Origin: Sphingomonas trueperi
Lineage (GTDB): Bacteria; Pseudomonadota; Alphaproteobacteria; Sphingomonadales; Sphingomonadaceae
DNA: 64,000 nucleotides
Assembly: GCF_011927635.1 (NCBI RefSeq)
Contig: NZ_JAATJB010000005.1
Span: 62,001 to 126,000 of the forward strand
Direction of reading: 5' to 3'
The notes under the pieces are model-generated. The model was not told where the DNA came from, ran no database searches, and worked only from the letters and a program-made list of their open reading frames with translations. A program made the translations under genes and the position numbers. Shown in pieces: positions 16,690 to 25,208 of the stretch. Numbering within the stretch: the stretch's first letter is position 1; each line of letters begins with the position of its first letter.

Positions 16690-17916
16690 ATGCCCGCTTT
16701 CGCCTATCGCGCGGCGGATCGCACCGGCGCCGCCAAGCGCGGCGTGATCGAGGCCTCCAGCCCCGCCGCCGCCCGCGCGCTGCTGCGCGAGCAGGCGCTG
16801 CTGCCGCTTTCGGTCGAACCCGCTGCCGAGCGCGGCCGGTCGATCGGGTCGATCACCCTGCCGCGCTTCGGCCGGAGCGGGGTGAGCGCCCGCGCGCTCG
16901 CCACCGTCACCCGGCAGATTTCGACGCTCGTCGGCTCGGACATCTCGATCGAGGAGGCGCTGCGGCTCGTCGCCAGCCAGTCCGAGCAGCCGGCGGTAAG
17001 CTCGCTGCTGCTCGACGTGCGCGGCGCGATCCTCGACGGACGCAGCTTCGCCGCAGCGCTGGCGCAGCACCCCAAGGCCTTCCCCGAATTCTACCGCGCC
17101 TCGGTGGCGGCGGGCGAAGCCTCCGGCCGCCTGATCGACGTGCTCAATCACCTCGCCGAGTTCGTCGAGAACCGTCAGGCCAACGGCCAGAAGTTGCAGT
17201 TGGCACTGCTTTACCCGGCGCTGCTGGCGCTGGTGTCGTTCGGCATGATGGTGCTGCTAATGGTCTATGTCGTGCCGGATATCGTCAAGGTGTTCGTCTC
17301 GCGCGGGGCTGACCTGCCGCTGCTCACCCGGGCGCTGATCGCGATCAGTGCCTTCCTGCAGGGCTTCGGGCTGTATCTGCTGATCGCGATCGGGATCGGC
17401 ATCGTCGGGTTCGGGCGGTGGATGCGGGTGCCGGCCAACCGGCTGCGCGTCCATCGCTTCTTCGCCGAGCGGCGCCCGTTCCGCCGGTTCAGCCGCCAGA
17501 TGAACGCTGCGCGCTTCGCCGGTAGCCTCGCCACGCTGGTGGGGAGCGCGGTGCCGCTGGTCGAGGCGCTCCATGCCGCCGCCGCAGTGACGCCCAACCA
17601 TTTCGTTCGCGAGAAGGCGACGGGCGTGGCGATGCGGGTGCGCGAGGGGATCAGTCTGCGCGCGGCGATGCAGGAGGCGGAGATCTTCCCCTCGATGCTG
17701 GTCGCGATCGTCGCCTCGGGCGAAAGCTCGGGCAAGCTCGCCCCCGCGCTCGGCCGCGCCTCGGGCGAGTTGGAGCGCGAGCTGGACGCGCTGGTCGCCA
17801 CGCTGGTCGCGCTGGTCGAGCCGCTGGTGCTGCTGGTGATGGGCGGGCTGGTGCTGCTGATGGTACTCGCGATCCTGCTGCCGATCATCAACCTGAACAA
17901 CCTGGTGGGGGTGTAA
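16690..17916 (+). CDS. gspF: Type II secretion inner-membrane protein GspF
   Basis: Polytopic platform protein, 408 residues, the standard length. It opens with the family start MPAFAYRAADRTGAAKRGVI and contains two T2SSF repeats. The three membrane regions are visible at LALLYPALLALVSFGMMVLL, YLLIAIGIGIVGFG and LVEPLVLLVMGGLVLLMVLA, and the C-terminus is the typical AILLPIINLNNLVGV. It ends the gspL-M-E-F unit and is followed by a hairpin terminator before the convergent gspN. Confidence 0.95.
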   Translation: MPAFAYRAADRTGAAKRGVIEASSPAAARALLREQALLPLSVEPAAERGRSIGSITLPRFGRSGVSARALATVTRQISTLVGSDISIEEALRLVASQSEQPAVSSLLLDVRGAILDGRSFAAALAQHPKAFPEFYRASVAAGEASGRLIDVLNHLAEFVENRQANGQKLQLALLYPALLALVSFGMMVLLMVYVVPDIVKVFVSRGADLPLLTRALIAISAFLQGFGLYLLIAIGIGIVGFGRWMRVPANRLRVHRFFAERRPFRRFSRQMNAARFAGSLATLVGSAVPLVEALHAAAAVTPNHFVREKATGVAMRVREGISLRAAMQEAEIFPSMLVAIVASGESSGKLAPALGRASGELERELDALVATLVALVEPLVLLVMGGLVLLMVLAILLPIINLNNLVGV

Positions 17917-17929
17917 AACGCCCTTGAAA

Positions 17930-17955
17930 GCCCTCTCCCGCCTGCAGGAGAGGGC
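17930..17955. terminator. Hairpin between convergent gspF and gspN
   Basis: Nine-base perfect arms GCCCTCTCC and GGAGAGGGC enclose an eight-base loop. There is no long T run, so it may act as a weak terminator or a transcript-end stabiliser. The gap between the two convergent genes contains little else. Confidence 0.55.
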
Positions 17956-17959
17956 TAAA

Positions 17960-18751
17960 TCACATCTTGCCCTGAATCCTGGACCCGCCGGGGAGGCCGA
18001 CGAACGGAAGCGCCGCCGCGCCGTCCTTGCTCATGCCGAGGTCGAGCATCCCGTCCTCGCCCAGCACCGCGTCGAGCAACAGCTGCCGCCGCTGCGTCGC
18101 GGGGGTCAGCCGGATCGTCGTGCGCGGCCCGACATGCTCCGCTGTGAGCAGCAGCGCCGGCACCGCGGTCGATCCGCCGCCAGACTTGGGGCGGCAGCTG
18201 CCGGGATCGGTCGTCACCTTGCCATCCATCATCTGGCTGCCGCCACGCACCGCAATCCGCGCCATCTCCACCTGCATCACCAGCTTGCAGGTAAAGGGCA
18301 GGTCGGGCTGGATCGCCTGGAGCAGGCTGGCATCCGCCGCGCCGCTGACATGATCGAGCACCGTCCGCCCGCCCAGATGCACCAGCGCGCGCCCGCCGAG
18401 ATCGGTATCCGGCCCGCTCGCCTTCCAGTCCGCCGCCAGCCCCAGGCTGGTCAGCGAGCGGAGCGGCGCCAACTGCCATTCGAGCTTGCTGCCCCCGGCG
18501 ACACCGACTTCGCCGTTCCAGATCGTCCCCGCCACGCCGCTCCGCCACGGCACGTTTCGGACGAGCAGGCTCGCCGGCGCGGTGGCCAGCATCGCGAGCG
18601 CATAGGCCCCTATGCCCAGCCCGGCGAAGAGGATAAGACGCCGCCGTGCCTCATTCGCTGAATCCGGAGTTCGCAATGGACCGTCGGTCCCTGCTGCGGC
18701 TGTTGCCCTCGGGCCTCGTCCTATCCGCGGCATCGCTATCCTCCAACGCAT
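17960..18751 (-). CDS. gspN: Type II secretion system protein GspN
   Basis: GspN family, an inner-membrane-anchored periplasmic accessory protein of some T2SSs. After a basic start a membrane helix is visible (LILFAGLGIGAYALAMLATA), then family-like patches: VRNVPWRSGVAGTIWNGEVG, LEWQLAPLRSLTSLGLAADW and the Cys-containing LPFTCKLVMQV. The start is uncertain. The ATG at 18751 makes it overlap the divergent LpoA-like gene by 76 bases; a TTG at 18676 would remove almost all the overlap and give a leader RTPDSANEARRRL. The end at 17960 is firm. Confidence 0.8.
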   Translation of the reverse strand: MRWRIAMPRIGRGPRATAAAGTDGPLRTPDSANEARRRLILFAGLGIGAYALAMLATAPASLLVRNVPWRSGVAGTIWNGEVGVAGGSKLEWQLAPLRSLTSLGLAADWKASGPDTDLGGRALVHLGGRTVLDHVSGAADASLLQAIQPDLPFTCKLVMQVEMARIAVRGGSQMMDGKVTTDPGSCRPKSGGGSTAVPALLLTAEHVGPRTTIRLTPATQRRQLLLDAVLGEDGMLDLGMSKDGAAALPFVGLPGGSRIQGKM

Positions 18752-19710
18752 GGGCGGGCGAAAAGAAGGACAAGCGTCCGATCGCCCTGTTGCTCCCGCT
18801 CAACGGACCGCGAGCGGGGCTGGGCCGTAGCATGCAGCAGGCCGCGTTGCTCGCGGAAAACGCGGACTATGTGCTGGCGTTCGATACCGGCGGCACTGCG
18901 GAAGGCGCCGCGCGCGCCGCTGGCGAAGCGCTGCGCCGCCATCCCGCGCTGATCCTGGGGCCGCTCACCGCCGCCGAAGTCCCCGCCGTCGGCAGCACGG
19001 TGGCGAACCGCGTGCCGGTGATATCCTTCAGCAACGATTCGGTGCTGCGCCAGCCGGGCGTGTGGATCTTTGGCATCACTGCCACGCAGGTGACCAGCGC
19101 GGTGCTCCGCTATGCGCGGACGCGCGGCGTGCGATCGGTGGTGATGATCGACGACGGCTCTCCCTGGTGCGCCGCCGCCAGCCTCGCCGCCGGGCGGATG
19201 GAGGGCGAGATCGGTCTTTCGCTGCGCGTGCTGCAGGTGAAGCCGGGCCAGCCGCTGCCCCAGGCCGGCGATACGCCCGATGCGGTGCTGCTGCCGGGAA
19301 GCGGGGAGGGCGTGCTCGCCGCCGCGCGGGCGCTGAAGGGGAGCGGGGTGCAGTTGCTCGGCACGCTGCAGGGCCTCGACAACCGGCCGGACTCGCTGGA
19401 GGCGCTCGACGGCGCCTGGCTGGCCTGTCCGGACCCTGCCGCCTTCTCCTCTTTTGCCCAGGCCTTTGCCGCCAAGAATGGCGGCGACCCCGGCACAATC
19501 ACCGCGCTTGCCTATGACGCTGCCGGCGTCGCCAACAAGCTGCGCGAGGCCAATGCGCTCAACATGAACGGGTTGGTCGACGCCAAGGGCTTCCACGGCG
19601 TCACCGGGCCGGTGCGTTTCCGCACCGACGGATCGGTGGCGCGCGACTTCGCGATCGTGGTCGCCTCGCGCGACGGCTATGCCAGCGTGGCGGTGAGTTC
19701 GGGATCGTGA
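18676..19710 (+). CDS. LpoA-like penicillin-binding protein activator / periplasmic-binding fold
   Basis: Start ATG at 18676, with GGAG seven bases upstream, gives 344 residues. The signal peptide RRSLLRLLPSGLVLSAASL has paired arginines but not a full Tat motif. The mature protein has the two-lobe type I periplasmic-binding fold of the LpoA family (Peripla_BP_6): PIALLLPLNGPRAGLGRSMQ, LILGPLTAAEVPAV, VISFSNDSVLRQPGVWIFG and ITALAYDAAGVANKL. LpoA activates PBP1A in enterics; alphaproteobacterial relatives are usually annotated penicillin-binding protein activator. Its stop overlaps the gspJ GTG by four bases, so it is co-translated with the T2SS tip genes and may help open peptidoglycan for the apparatus. 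That last point is inference. Confidence 0.82.
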   Translation: MDRRSLLRLLPSGLVLSAASLSSNAWAGEKKDKRPIALLLPLNGPRAGLGRSMQQAALLAENADYVLAFDTGGTAEGAARAAGEALRRHPALILGPLTAAEVPAVGSTVANRVPVISFSNDSVLRQPGVWIFGITATQVTSAVLRYARTRGVRSVVMIDDGSPWCAAASLAAGRMEGEIGLSLRVLQVKPGQPLPQAGDTPDAVLLPGSGEGVLAAARALKGSGVQLLGTLQGLDNRPDSLEALDGAWLACPDPAAFSSFAQAFAAKNGGDPGTITALAYDAAGVANKLREANALNMNGLVDAKGFHGVTGPVRFRTDGSVARDFAIVVASRDGYASVAVSSGS

Positions 19711-20261
19711 CCGGGCAGCCCGAAGCCGGCGAGTCCGGCTTCACGCTGATCGAATTGATGATCTCGCTGGGGCTGTTCGCACTGATCGCGGTGGCCGGGC
19801 TGGCGCTGGTGGACGGCATCCTGCGGGTCAATGGCCGCACCGAAGCGCGGCTGGATCGGCTCGCGGCGCTCCAGCGGACGATGTTCGTGCTGACCAGCGA
19901 TCTCGACCAGGTGGCGAGCGGGCCGATCGAGGGGCGGGGCGACCAGCTCTCCTTCGTGCGCAGCGCCCCTGGTACCGGCGGTACGGCTACCCCGGTCCGC
20001 TATGCGGTGGCGGGCGGCACGCTGGTCCGCGCCGCACCCGCGCCGCAGCTGCTGCTGCCGGGCGTGGTCACCGCGCGGTGGCGCTTCTGGGACGGCGCCT
20101 GGATCGATCGCTGGCCGGTGGACGACAGCAAGGAGGCCAAGGCCCGCTGGCCGCGCGCCATCGCGCTCGACGTGCAGGCGGCGGGGCCGGGCGGCACGCC
20201 CGTTGCGCTCCACCGGGTGGTGACCTTGCCGCTGCGCGCGCAGGATCCGCAGCCGGAATGA
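19707..20261 (+). CDS. gspJ: Type II secretion minor pseudopilin GspJ
   Basis: 184 residues from a GTG that overlaps the preceding stop. The prepilin motif is ESGFTLIELMISLGLFALIA with Glu at +5. The GspJ-type body is visible (RTMFVLTSDLDQVASGPIEG; TARWRFWDGAWIDRWP; ALDVQAAGPGGTPVALHRVV). It would form the tip complex with GspI and GspK. It overlaps gspK in an ATGA junction. Confidence 0.92.
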   Translation: MTGQPEAGESGFTLIELMISLGLFALIAVAGLALVDGILRVNGRTEARLDRLAALQRTMFVLTSDLDQVASGPIEGRGDQLSFVRSAPGTGGTATPVRYAVAGGTLVRAAPAPQLLLPGVVTARWRFWDGAWIDRWPVDDSKEAKARWPRAIALDVQAAGPGGTPVALHRVVTLPLRAQDPQPE

Positions 20262-21145
20262 GCCGTCCGCGCGAAATCCGCGACGACGAGCGCGGCATGA
20301 TCCTGGTCAATGTGCTGATGTTCGTCGCCATCGCCAGCGGCCTGGTGCTGCTGATGATCGATCGCGAGGAACTCGCGCTTGATCGGGGCCTGCGCATGCG
20401 CGAGGCGGCGCGGGCGCAGGCGATCGTGCGCGGCGGCGAGCTGTCGGCGCTCATCGCGCTGCGCCGCGACGGCGAGACGGCGGGCGATGTCGATCATGCC
20501 CGCGAGCCCTGGGCCAAGCTCGCCGCGACCGCTGCGCCGATCGAAGGGGGGACCTTCGACCTCGCGATCGGCGATGCCGAGGGGCGCTTCAACATCAATT
20601 CGGTGCGCAGCGGCGAGGCGGGCGCGGTGGTGCTGCTCCAGGACATCGCCAACGAGATCGAGATGCCGCCCGAACAGGTGGTGGCGGCAATCCAATATGT
20701 CCGCCTGCAGGGCCCGGTGACCGATCTGCGCCCGCTGCGGCTCGCCGGTCTCGATCCCAAGGTGGCCGACCGGCTGGAGAAGGTGGTGACCGCGCTGCCG
20801 GGCATCACCACGATCAACCTTAACGCCGCCGAACCCGAACTGATGCAGATGCTGTTCAAGGATCCGCTGGTCGCCGACCGGCTGCTGCAGGTGCGCAAGC
20901 GGCAGGGGTTCCTGACGCTCAAGGATCTCGACGACCAGCATGCGACCCTGCCCTGGGGTACGTCGTTCAAGTCGAGCAGCTTCTGGGTGCGCACCCGAGC
21001 GACGATCGGCGGCACCGCGCAGCAGGAAGCGACGCTGATCCAGCGGCGTCGGACCAAGGACGGCAAGCTGGAAACGGTGCCCGTCGAGCGCTGGCGTAAC
21101 GCCGCGGTGCCGCCGGGCGTGCCGGCCTTCGGCACCGGGCGTTGA
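20258..21145 (+). CDS. gspK: Type II secretion minor pseudopilin GspK
   Basis: 295 residues, the largest pseudopilin as expected for GspK. The leader ends in ERGMILVNVLMFVAIASGLV, where the residue at mature position +5 is Val instead of Glu; lack of Glu+5 is a known GspK feature. The globular part has the helical insert seen in the family (FDLAIGDAEGRFNINSVRSG; ITTINLNAAEPELMQMLFKD) and the final TARATI-like stretch FWVRTRATIGGTAQQE. It would cap the pseudopilus. Last recognisable T2SS gene in this cluster. Confidence 0.93.
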   Translation: MSRPREIRDDERGMILVNVLMFVAIASGLVLLMIDREELALDRGLRMREAARAQAIVRGGELSALIALRRDGETAGDVDHAREPWAKLAATAAPIEGGTFDLAIGDAEGRFNINSVRSGEAGAVVLLQDIANEIEMPPEQVVAAIQYVRLQGPVTDLRPLRLAGLDPKVADRLEKVVTALPGITTINLNAAEPELMQMLFKDPLVADRLLQVRKRQGFLTLKDLDDQHATLPWGTSFKSSSFWVRTRATIGGTAQQEATLIQRRRTKDGKLETVPVERWRNAAVPPGVPAFGTGR

Positions 21146-21197
21146 GATTGCCCGGCTTTTCTGGTCTGATCGCCGCGATGATGCGAGCGCGTTTCCC

Positions 21198-21794
21198 ATG
21201 GTGCTGATGCGGTGGTTCGGTCGCGGCGAGATCCGCCGCTGGCGCGACCTGCACGTCGCGATGGCGCGCGCGGTGCTGCAGCAGGCGGCGGCCGATCTGG
21301 TCGAGAGCTTCGATGCCGATCTCTCCCAGGCCGATTGGCGCGACGGGCTGATCGAGCAGACCCGCTTCGTCGCCACCCGCATCGCCCCCGTCGTGCGCCA
21401 GGTCGCCGATCCGCTGGCGCGACGGGTGATCGAGGAGGCGGATCGCGCGCTGGCGCCGATCGCCTTTCACCACCTGCAATGGCGGCCGCTGCCGGTCGAC
21501 GCCAATCTGATGCGCGACATGATGGAGGAGCTGGGTGACTGGGCGGCCGCGGGCGGCGCCGCGCTCACCGGCCTCGTGCGCGGCGCCGCGACGGGGCTGC
21601 CGATCGCCGGCGGGCTGGGGCGGGGCGGTCCGGCGAGCGACTGGATGCGGCTGCGTGCCGAGGCGCGGCTGCGGGCGAAGGTCCACGCCTATGTCCATGC
21701 GACCGTAGTGCAGGGCCCCAAGGGGCGGCCGGCGCTCCTCGAGCATGTCGTCGCGCTGCTGCAGGACACCGCACGCCATGCGCAGCCGCTGTGA
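21198..21794 (+). CDS. Conserved-looking hypothetical protein
   Basis: 198 residues, mostly helical, with no signal peptide. It contains a long amphipathic stretch (HVAMARAVLQQAAADLVESF) and, near the middle, a Gly/Ala-rich segment that could be one membrane-inserting helix (AAGGAALTGLVRGAATGLPI). I do not recognise a family. It begins about 50 bases after gspK on the same strand, so it may be read from the T2SS transcript, and it ends three bases before the convergent ybaK stop. Confidence 0.6.
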   Translation: MVLMRWFGRGEIRRWRDLHVAMARAVLQQAAADLVESFDADLSQADWRDGLIEQTRFVATRIAPVVRQVADPLARRVIEEADRALAPIAFHHLQWRPLPVDANLMRDMMEELGDWAAAGGAALTGLVRGAATGLPIAGGLGRGGPASDWMRLRAEARLRAKVHAYVHATVVQGPKGRPALLEHVVALLQDTARHAQPL

Positions 21795-21797
21795 CCG

Positions 21798-22271
21798 TCA
21801 GGCGATGATCCCGGTTACCGTTGCTCGGAGTAAATTCGCCGCATCCTGCGGGGCGAGCCGCACCTGCAATCCGCGTTGTCCGCCATTGATAAAGACATAG
21901 GGTTCGCTGATAGCGGTTTCCTCGATCACCGCGGGCAGCGCTTTCATCTGCCCGAACGGGCTGATGCCGCCGACCTTGTAGCCGGAGAGGCGTTCGGCGT
22001 CCGCCGGCTTCATCATCTCCGCCGATTTGCCGCCGACCGCCGCCGCCAGCTTCTTCATCGCCACCTGCCGGTCCGAAGGCAGGATTGCCAGCACCGGCTT
22101 GCCGTCGACCTTGGCCATCAGCGTCTTGAGCACGCGCGCGGGCGGCTCGCCCAGCGCCTCGGCCGCCTGGAGCCCGATCGCATCGGCGTCCGGGTCATAG
22201 GCATAGCTGTGTACGGTGAAGGCGATCTTCGCCGTTTCGAGCATCCGCGTGGCGCGGGTTGCCTTGGACAT
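21798..22271 (-). CDS. ybaK: Cys-tRNA(Pro)/aminoacyl-tRNA deacylase YbaK
   Basis: Trans-editing enzyme of 157 residues that hydrolyses mischarged Cys-tRNA(Pro). The ATG at 22271 is preceded by GGGGAG. The YbaK/EbsC fold is plain: KIAFTVHSYAYDPDADAIGL, LGEPPARVLKTLMAKVDGKP, the Lys-containing AMKKLAAAVGGKSAEMM and the binding loop KVGGISPFGQMKALP, ending NGGQRGLQVRLAPQDA. It is monocistronic as far as I can see. A tRNA-Pro gene lies 4 kb away, without obvious linkage. Confidence 0.93.
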   Translation of the reverse strand: MSKATRATRMLETAKIAFTVHSYAYDPDADAIGLQAAEALGEPPARVLKTLMAKVDGKPVLAILPSDRQVAMKKLAAAVGGKSAEMMKPADAERLSGYKVGGISPFGQMKALPAVIEETAISEPYVFINGGQRGLQVRLAPQDAANLLRATVTGIIA

Positions 22272-22403
22272 GGTTCTGCTCCCCGATCCTCGGCTCGGTG
22301 GCATGCGCGCGACCTACGTGCAAGCCCTGGGGCATGATGAAGTCCTTGTTAACGCTTGCCGCCTAGCCTGCTGAAAGTTTCGGCAAGATGGGCGGAGGTG
22401 GGC

Positions 22404-23126
22404 ATGGGCCTGCTGGGGATGGCATTGTTCGCAGCGGTTGCGGGAAGCTCGCCGGCAGCGGCGCCGCGCGTCGCGATCATCGACAGCGGCGTGGCGGAGA
22501 CGCCCGAGCTCCATGGCAAGCTGATCGCCGAATATGACATGGCGGGCGCCGACCGCCCCGCGTTCCGCCCGCGCTACGACCATGGAACGATGGTCGCCAC
22601 TATTCTCAGCCGCGCGGCGGCGGGGGAAGTGGCGATCGTGTCGCTGCGGATCGACGATCCAGCCGGCTGCCGTCCGGGCGCCAATCCGCCCTGCCAGCCG
22701 AGTGCCGCGCCGATCGTCGGCGCGATCCGCAAGGCAATCGCGCTCAAGGTGGACGCCATCAACATCTCGCTCGCACTGGCCGACGATCCCGCGATCACCG
22801 CCGCGGTGCACGATGCTGCATCGGCCGGGATCGTGGTGGTGCTGGCGGCCGGCAACAACGGCCTGTCGCACCCCGGCAACCTCGCCATGGCGCGGCAGGG
22901 CTTTCCCAATGCGGTGCTGGTCGGCGCGCTCGATGCGGCGGGGCAGCCCTGGACCGGCACCAACCGGCCCGAGCCGCAGGCGCAGGGCTATCTCTATGTC
23001 TGGCAGCGCGGCGTCGACGTGCCGACCACGCGCGCGGACGGGCGGGCGGTGACCGGCACCGGCACCTCCTTCGCCGCGCCGATCGAGACCGCGCGGCGGA
23101 TCGCGCACCGCCGTCGCACGGCCTGA
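22404..23126 (+). CDS. Minimal secreted subtilisin-like serine protease (S8)
   Basis: The start ATG at 22404 has GGAGGT five bases upstream and gives 240 residues with a signal-like N-terminus (LLGMALFAAVAGSSPAAA). The catalytic triad is readable: Asp27 in VAIIDSGVAE, His60 in RYDHGTMVA and Ser near residue 221 in GTGTSFAAP; the oxyanion Asn is in LAAGNNGLSH. The protein is short for a subtilase: there is no propeptide domain and no C-terminal extension. It could be a secreted substrate of the nearby T2SS, but nothing in the sequence proves that. Confidence 0.88.
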   Translation: MGLLGMALFAAVAGSSPAAAPRVAIIDSGVAETPELHGKLIAEYDMAGADRPAFRPRYDHGTMVATILSRAAAGEVAIVSLRIDDPAGCRPGANPPCQPSAAPIVGAIRKAIALKVDAINISLALADDPAITAAVHDAASAGIVVVLAAGNNGLSHPGNLAMARQGFPNAVLVGALDAAGQPWTGTNRPEPQAQGYLYVWQRGVDVPTTRADGRAVTGTGTSFAAPIETARRIAHRRRTA

Positions 23127-23283
23127 TTGCTCGCTGAAATTTTCTGAAACACAGCCGTTATTGCGGAACTTTGAGGAATGGGTATGGTTCCGGCCCAGGA
23201 GAGGCTGGAACGTAAACATACGCCATGTCTGTCCTCGCCTCGGGTTAACCGTGGCGGGAACAAGCGATAATGGAAAAACAAGT

Positions 23284-23691
23284 ATGTGGATAAGTTTGCT
23301 TGTCGCGATGCTGGTAGCAGCACCGCAAGCCGGAGAGGGTGTCGAAGGTCGCTGGAAGACCCAGACACGAAATGCGATCGTCGAGATCCAGCGCTGCGGT
23401 GCTTCGATCTGTGGGCGGCTTCTCACCTCGGACGCGCTGCGCACCAATCCCGATCTGCGCGATACCAGGAATTCGAACGCGCAGCTGCGCACCCGTCCGC
23501 TCAAGGGGATGCAGATCCTGAGCGGCTTCACCGCCGACGGCGGCAATTGGAGCGGCGGCAAGATCTACAATGCCGAGGACGGCAAGACCTACACCGCGGA
23601 TATCACGCTGGCGGGCGCCGACCAGCTCAAGCTGCGCGGCTGCGTGTTCAAGCCCTTCTGCCGTACCCAGACCTGGACCCGGGTTCGCTGA
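23284..23691 (+). CDS. DUF2147-type secreted small protein
   Basis: 135 residues from the ATG at 23284, with a signal peptide (MWISLLVAMLVAAPQAGEG). The mature part has the DUF2147 pattern: GRWKTQTRNAIVEIQRCG, SICGRLL, then YNAEDGKTYTADITLAGAD and LKLRGCVFKPFCRTQTWTR. Two Cys pairs could form disulfides. Members are lipocalin-like periplasmic proteins of unknown function. The upstream gap (23127-23283) holds a short imperfect hairpin, GTTCCGGCC/GGCTGGAAC at 23187-23211, and otherwise nothing I recognise. Confidence 0.82.
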   Translation: MWISLLVAMLVAAPQAGEGVEGRWKTQTRNAIVEIQRCGASICGRLLTSDALRTNPDLRDTRNSNAQLRTRPLKGMQILSGFTADGGNWSGGKIYNAEDGKTYTADITLAGADQLKLRGCVFKPFCRTQTWTRVR

Positions 23692-23739
23692 CGGCGCGCG
23701 CGTGCGCCGTTTACGAACCCCAGTAGCGTGAGAATAACC

Positions 23740-25029
23740 ATGAAAAAGCTGCATTTCCTCCTCACCGCCGGTACCACGCTGGCGGCCAGCGCCGGTTTTG
23801 CCGGTGCCGCCCATGCCCAGGCCTTCTACCTGCAGGAACAGTCTGCCCGCGGCGCCGGTCGCGCCTTTTCGGGCGAAGTCGCCGATACGGGGGCTGCCTC
23901 CTTGTGGTGGAACCCCGCCGCGATCGCCGATGCCGAGCGCATCGAAGTCAACCTCAACGCCGCAGCGATCCTGCCGCGCGGCGAGGTGGTCGATACCGGC
24001 ACGCTGATCCGTCGCCCGGGCAGCACGGCCTTCACGCCGATCGGCGGCGAGACCACCAGCCGCAATCCGATCAACAACGGCGTGCTGCCGTCGGGCGCGG
24101 TCGCGGTGCCGCTCGGCCACCGCGTCGCGCTCGGCCTCGCGGTCACCTCGCCCTACAGCTTCACCACCGATTACGCGTCGACCAGCTGGGCGCGCTACAG
24201 CGCCGACAAGACCCGGCTGCGCACGGTCGACATCCAGCCCTCGATCGCGGTGTCGGTGACCGACTGGCTGCGCGTCGGCGCGGCGGCGAACGTCGAATAT
24301 ACCGATGCCAGCCTCAGCAACGCGCTGCCCAACGTGCTCGCGAGCCTGCCCGACGGCCGCCAGGAACTGAAGGGCGATGGCTGGGATGTGGGCTGGAGCG
24401 CAGGCTTCCAGATGCACAGCGACCGGGTGACCGCGGGCTTCAGCTACAAGTCGGCCATCCGCCACAAGCTGAAGGGTGACCTGACCGTGAGCGGGCTGGT
24501 CGGGCCGCTCCAGACCGGCAACACGGCACTGTCGGACGTCCGCGCGGACTTCTACACGCCCGCCCAGCAGATCGCCGGCCTGCGCTGGCGCGCCACCGAC
24601 AGGCTGACGCTCAACGGCCAGGTGGTTCATTATAACTGGGACAAGTTCGACGCGATCCGCCTCGGCGCGCCGCTGAACCAGGCGATCCCCGAAAACTACC
24701 GCGAGAGCTGGAGCTATGCCGGCGGCGTCGACTATATGGTCTCGCCCGCGCTGACGCTGCGTGCGGGCGTGCAGCGGGCGACGACGCCGACCCAGAACGG
24801 CCAGCGCGATGCGCGCGTGCCCGATTCCAACCGGTGGAACTTCGGCGCGGGCGGTTCCTATGCGGTGACGCGGAACATCGTGCTCGATGCGGCGGCGAAC
24901 TATGTCGACTTCGCCAACGCGCCGATCGACCGCGCGACGATCGCCGCGGGCTCGACCATCCTGACCCGGGGCGAGCTGCGCAATGCGCGGGCGTTCGTCT
25001 TCTCGCTGGGCGGCCGCGTGCAGTTCTGA
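23740..25029 (+). CDS. FadL/TodX-family outer-membrane transport protein
   Basis: 429 residues from the ATG at 23740, with signal peptide cleaved after GAAHAQ. The mature N-terminus has the FadL hatch signature: AFYLQEQSARGAGRAFSGEV, then GAASLWWNPAAIADAERIEV. The rest is alternating beta-strand sequence ending in Phe (SLGGRVQF), as needed for barrel assembly. FadL relatives carry long-chain fatty acids or aromatic hydrocarbons across the outer membrane. It is a single gene with a strong terminator. Confidence 0.92.
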   Translation: MKKLHFLLTAGTTLAASAGFAGAAHAQAFYLQEQSARGAGRAFSGEVADTGAASLWWNPAAIADAERIEVNLNAAAILPRGEVVDTGTLIRRPGSTAFTPIGGETTSRNPINNGVLPSGAVAVPLGHRVALGLAVTSPYSFTTDYASTSWARYSADKTRLRTVDIQPSIAVSVTDWLRVGAAANVEYTDASLSNALPNVLASLPDGRQELKGDGWDVGWSAGFQMHSDRVTAGFSYKSAIRHKLKGDLTVSGLVGPLQTGNTALSDVRADFYTPAQQIAGLRWRATDRLTLNGQVVHYNWDKFDAIRLGAPLNQAIPENYRESWSYAGGVDYMVSPALTLRAGVQRATTPTQNGQRDARVPDSNRWNFGAGGSYAVTRNIVLDAAANYVDFANAPIDRATIAAGSTILTRGELRNARAFVFSLGGRVQF

Positions 25030-25057
25030 CGGGCTAATTCGCTAGAACCAATGGCAG

Positions 25058-25090
25058 CGCCGCCGACCTTCGGGTCGGCGGCGTTTCCTT
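25058..25090 (+). terminator. Rho-independent terminator of the FadL-type gene
   Basis: Eleven-base perfect stem CGCCGCCGACC / GGTCGGCGGCG closed by a TTCG tetraloop and followed by TTTCCTTTT. It begins 29 bases after the stop codon. Confidence 0.93.
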
Positions 25091-25208
25091 TTCAAGCCGC
25101 TCCTCGTTGGAGGAGGGGCTTTTAGGGGCAACCCCAGGACTATCGCCCGGGCCCGCGAACACCTATCCGAAGCGACCCGCACCGAAACCAAATCTTAAGG
25201 ATGTTCCC

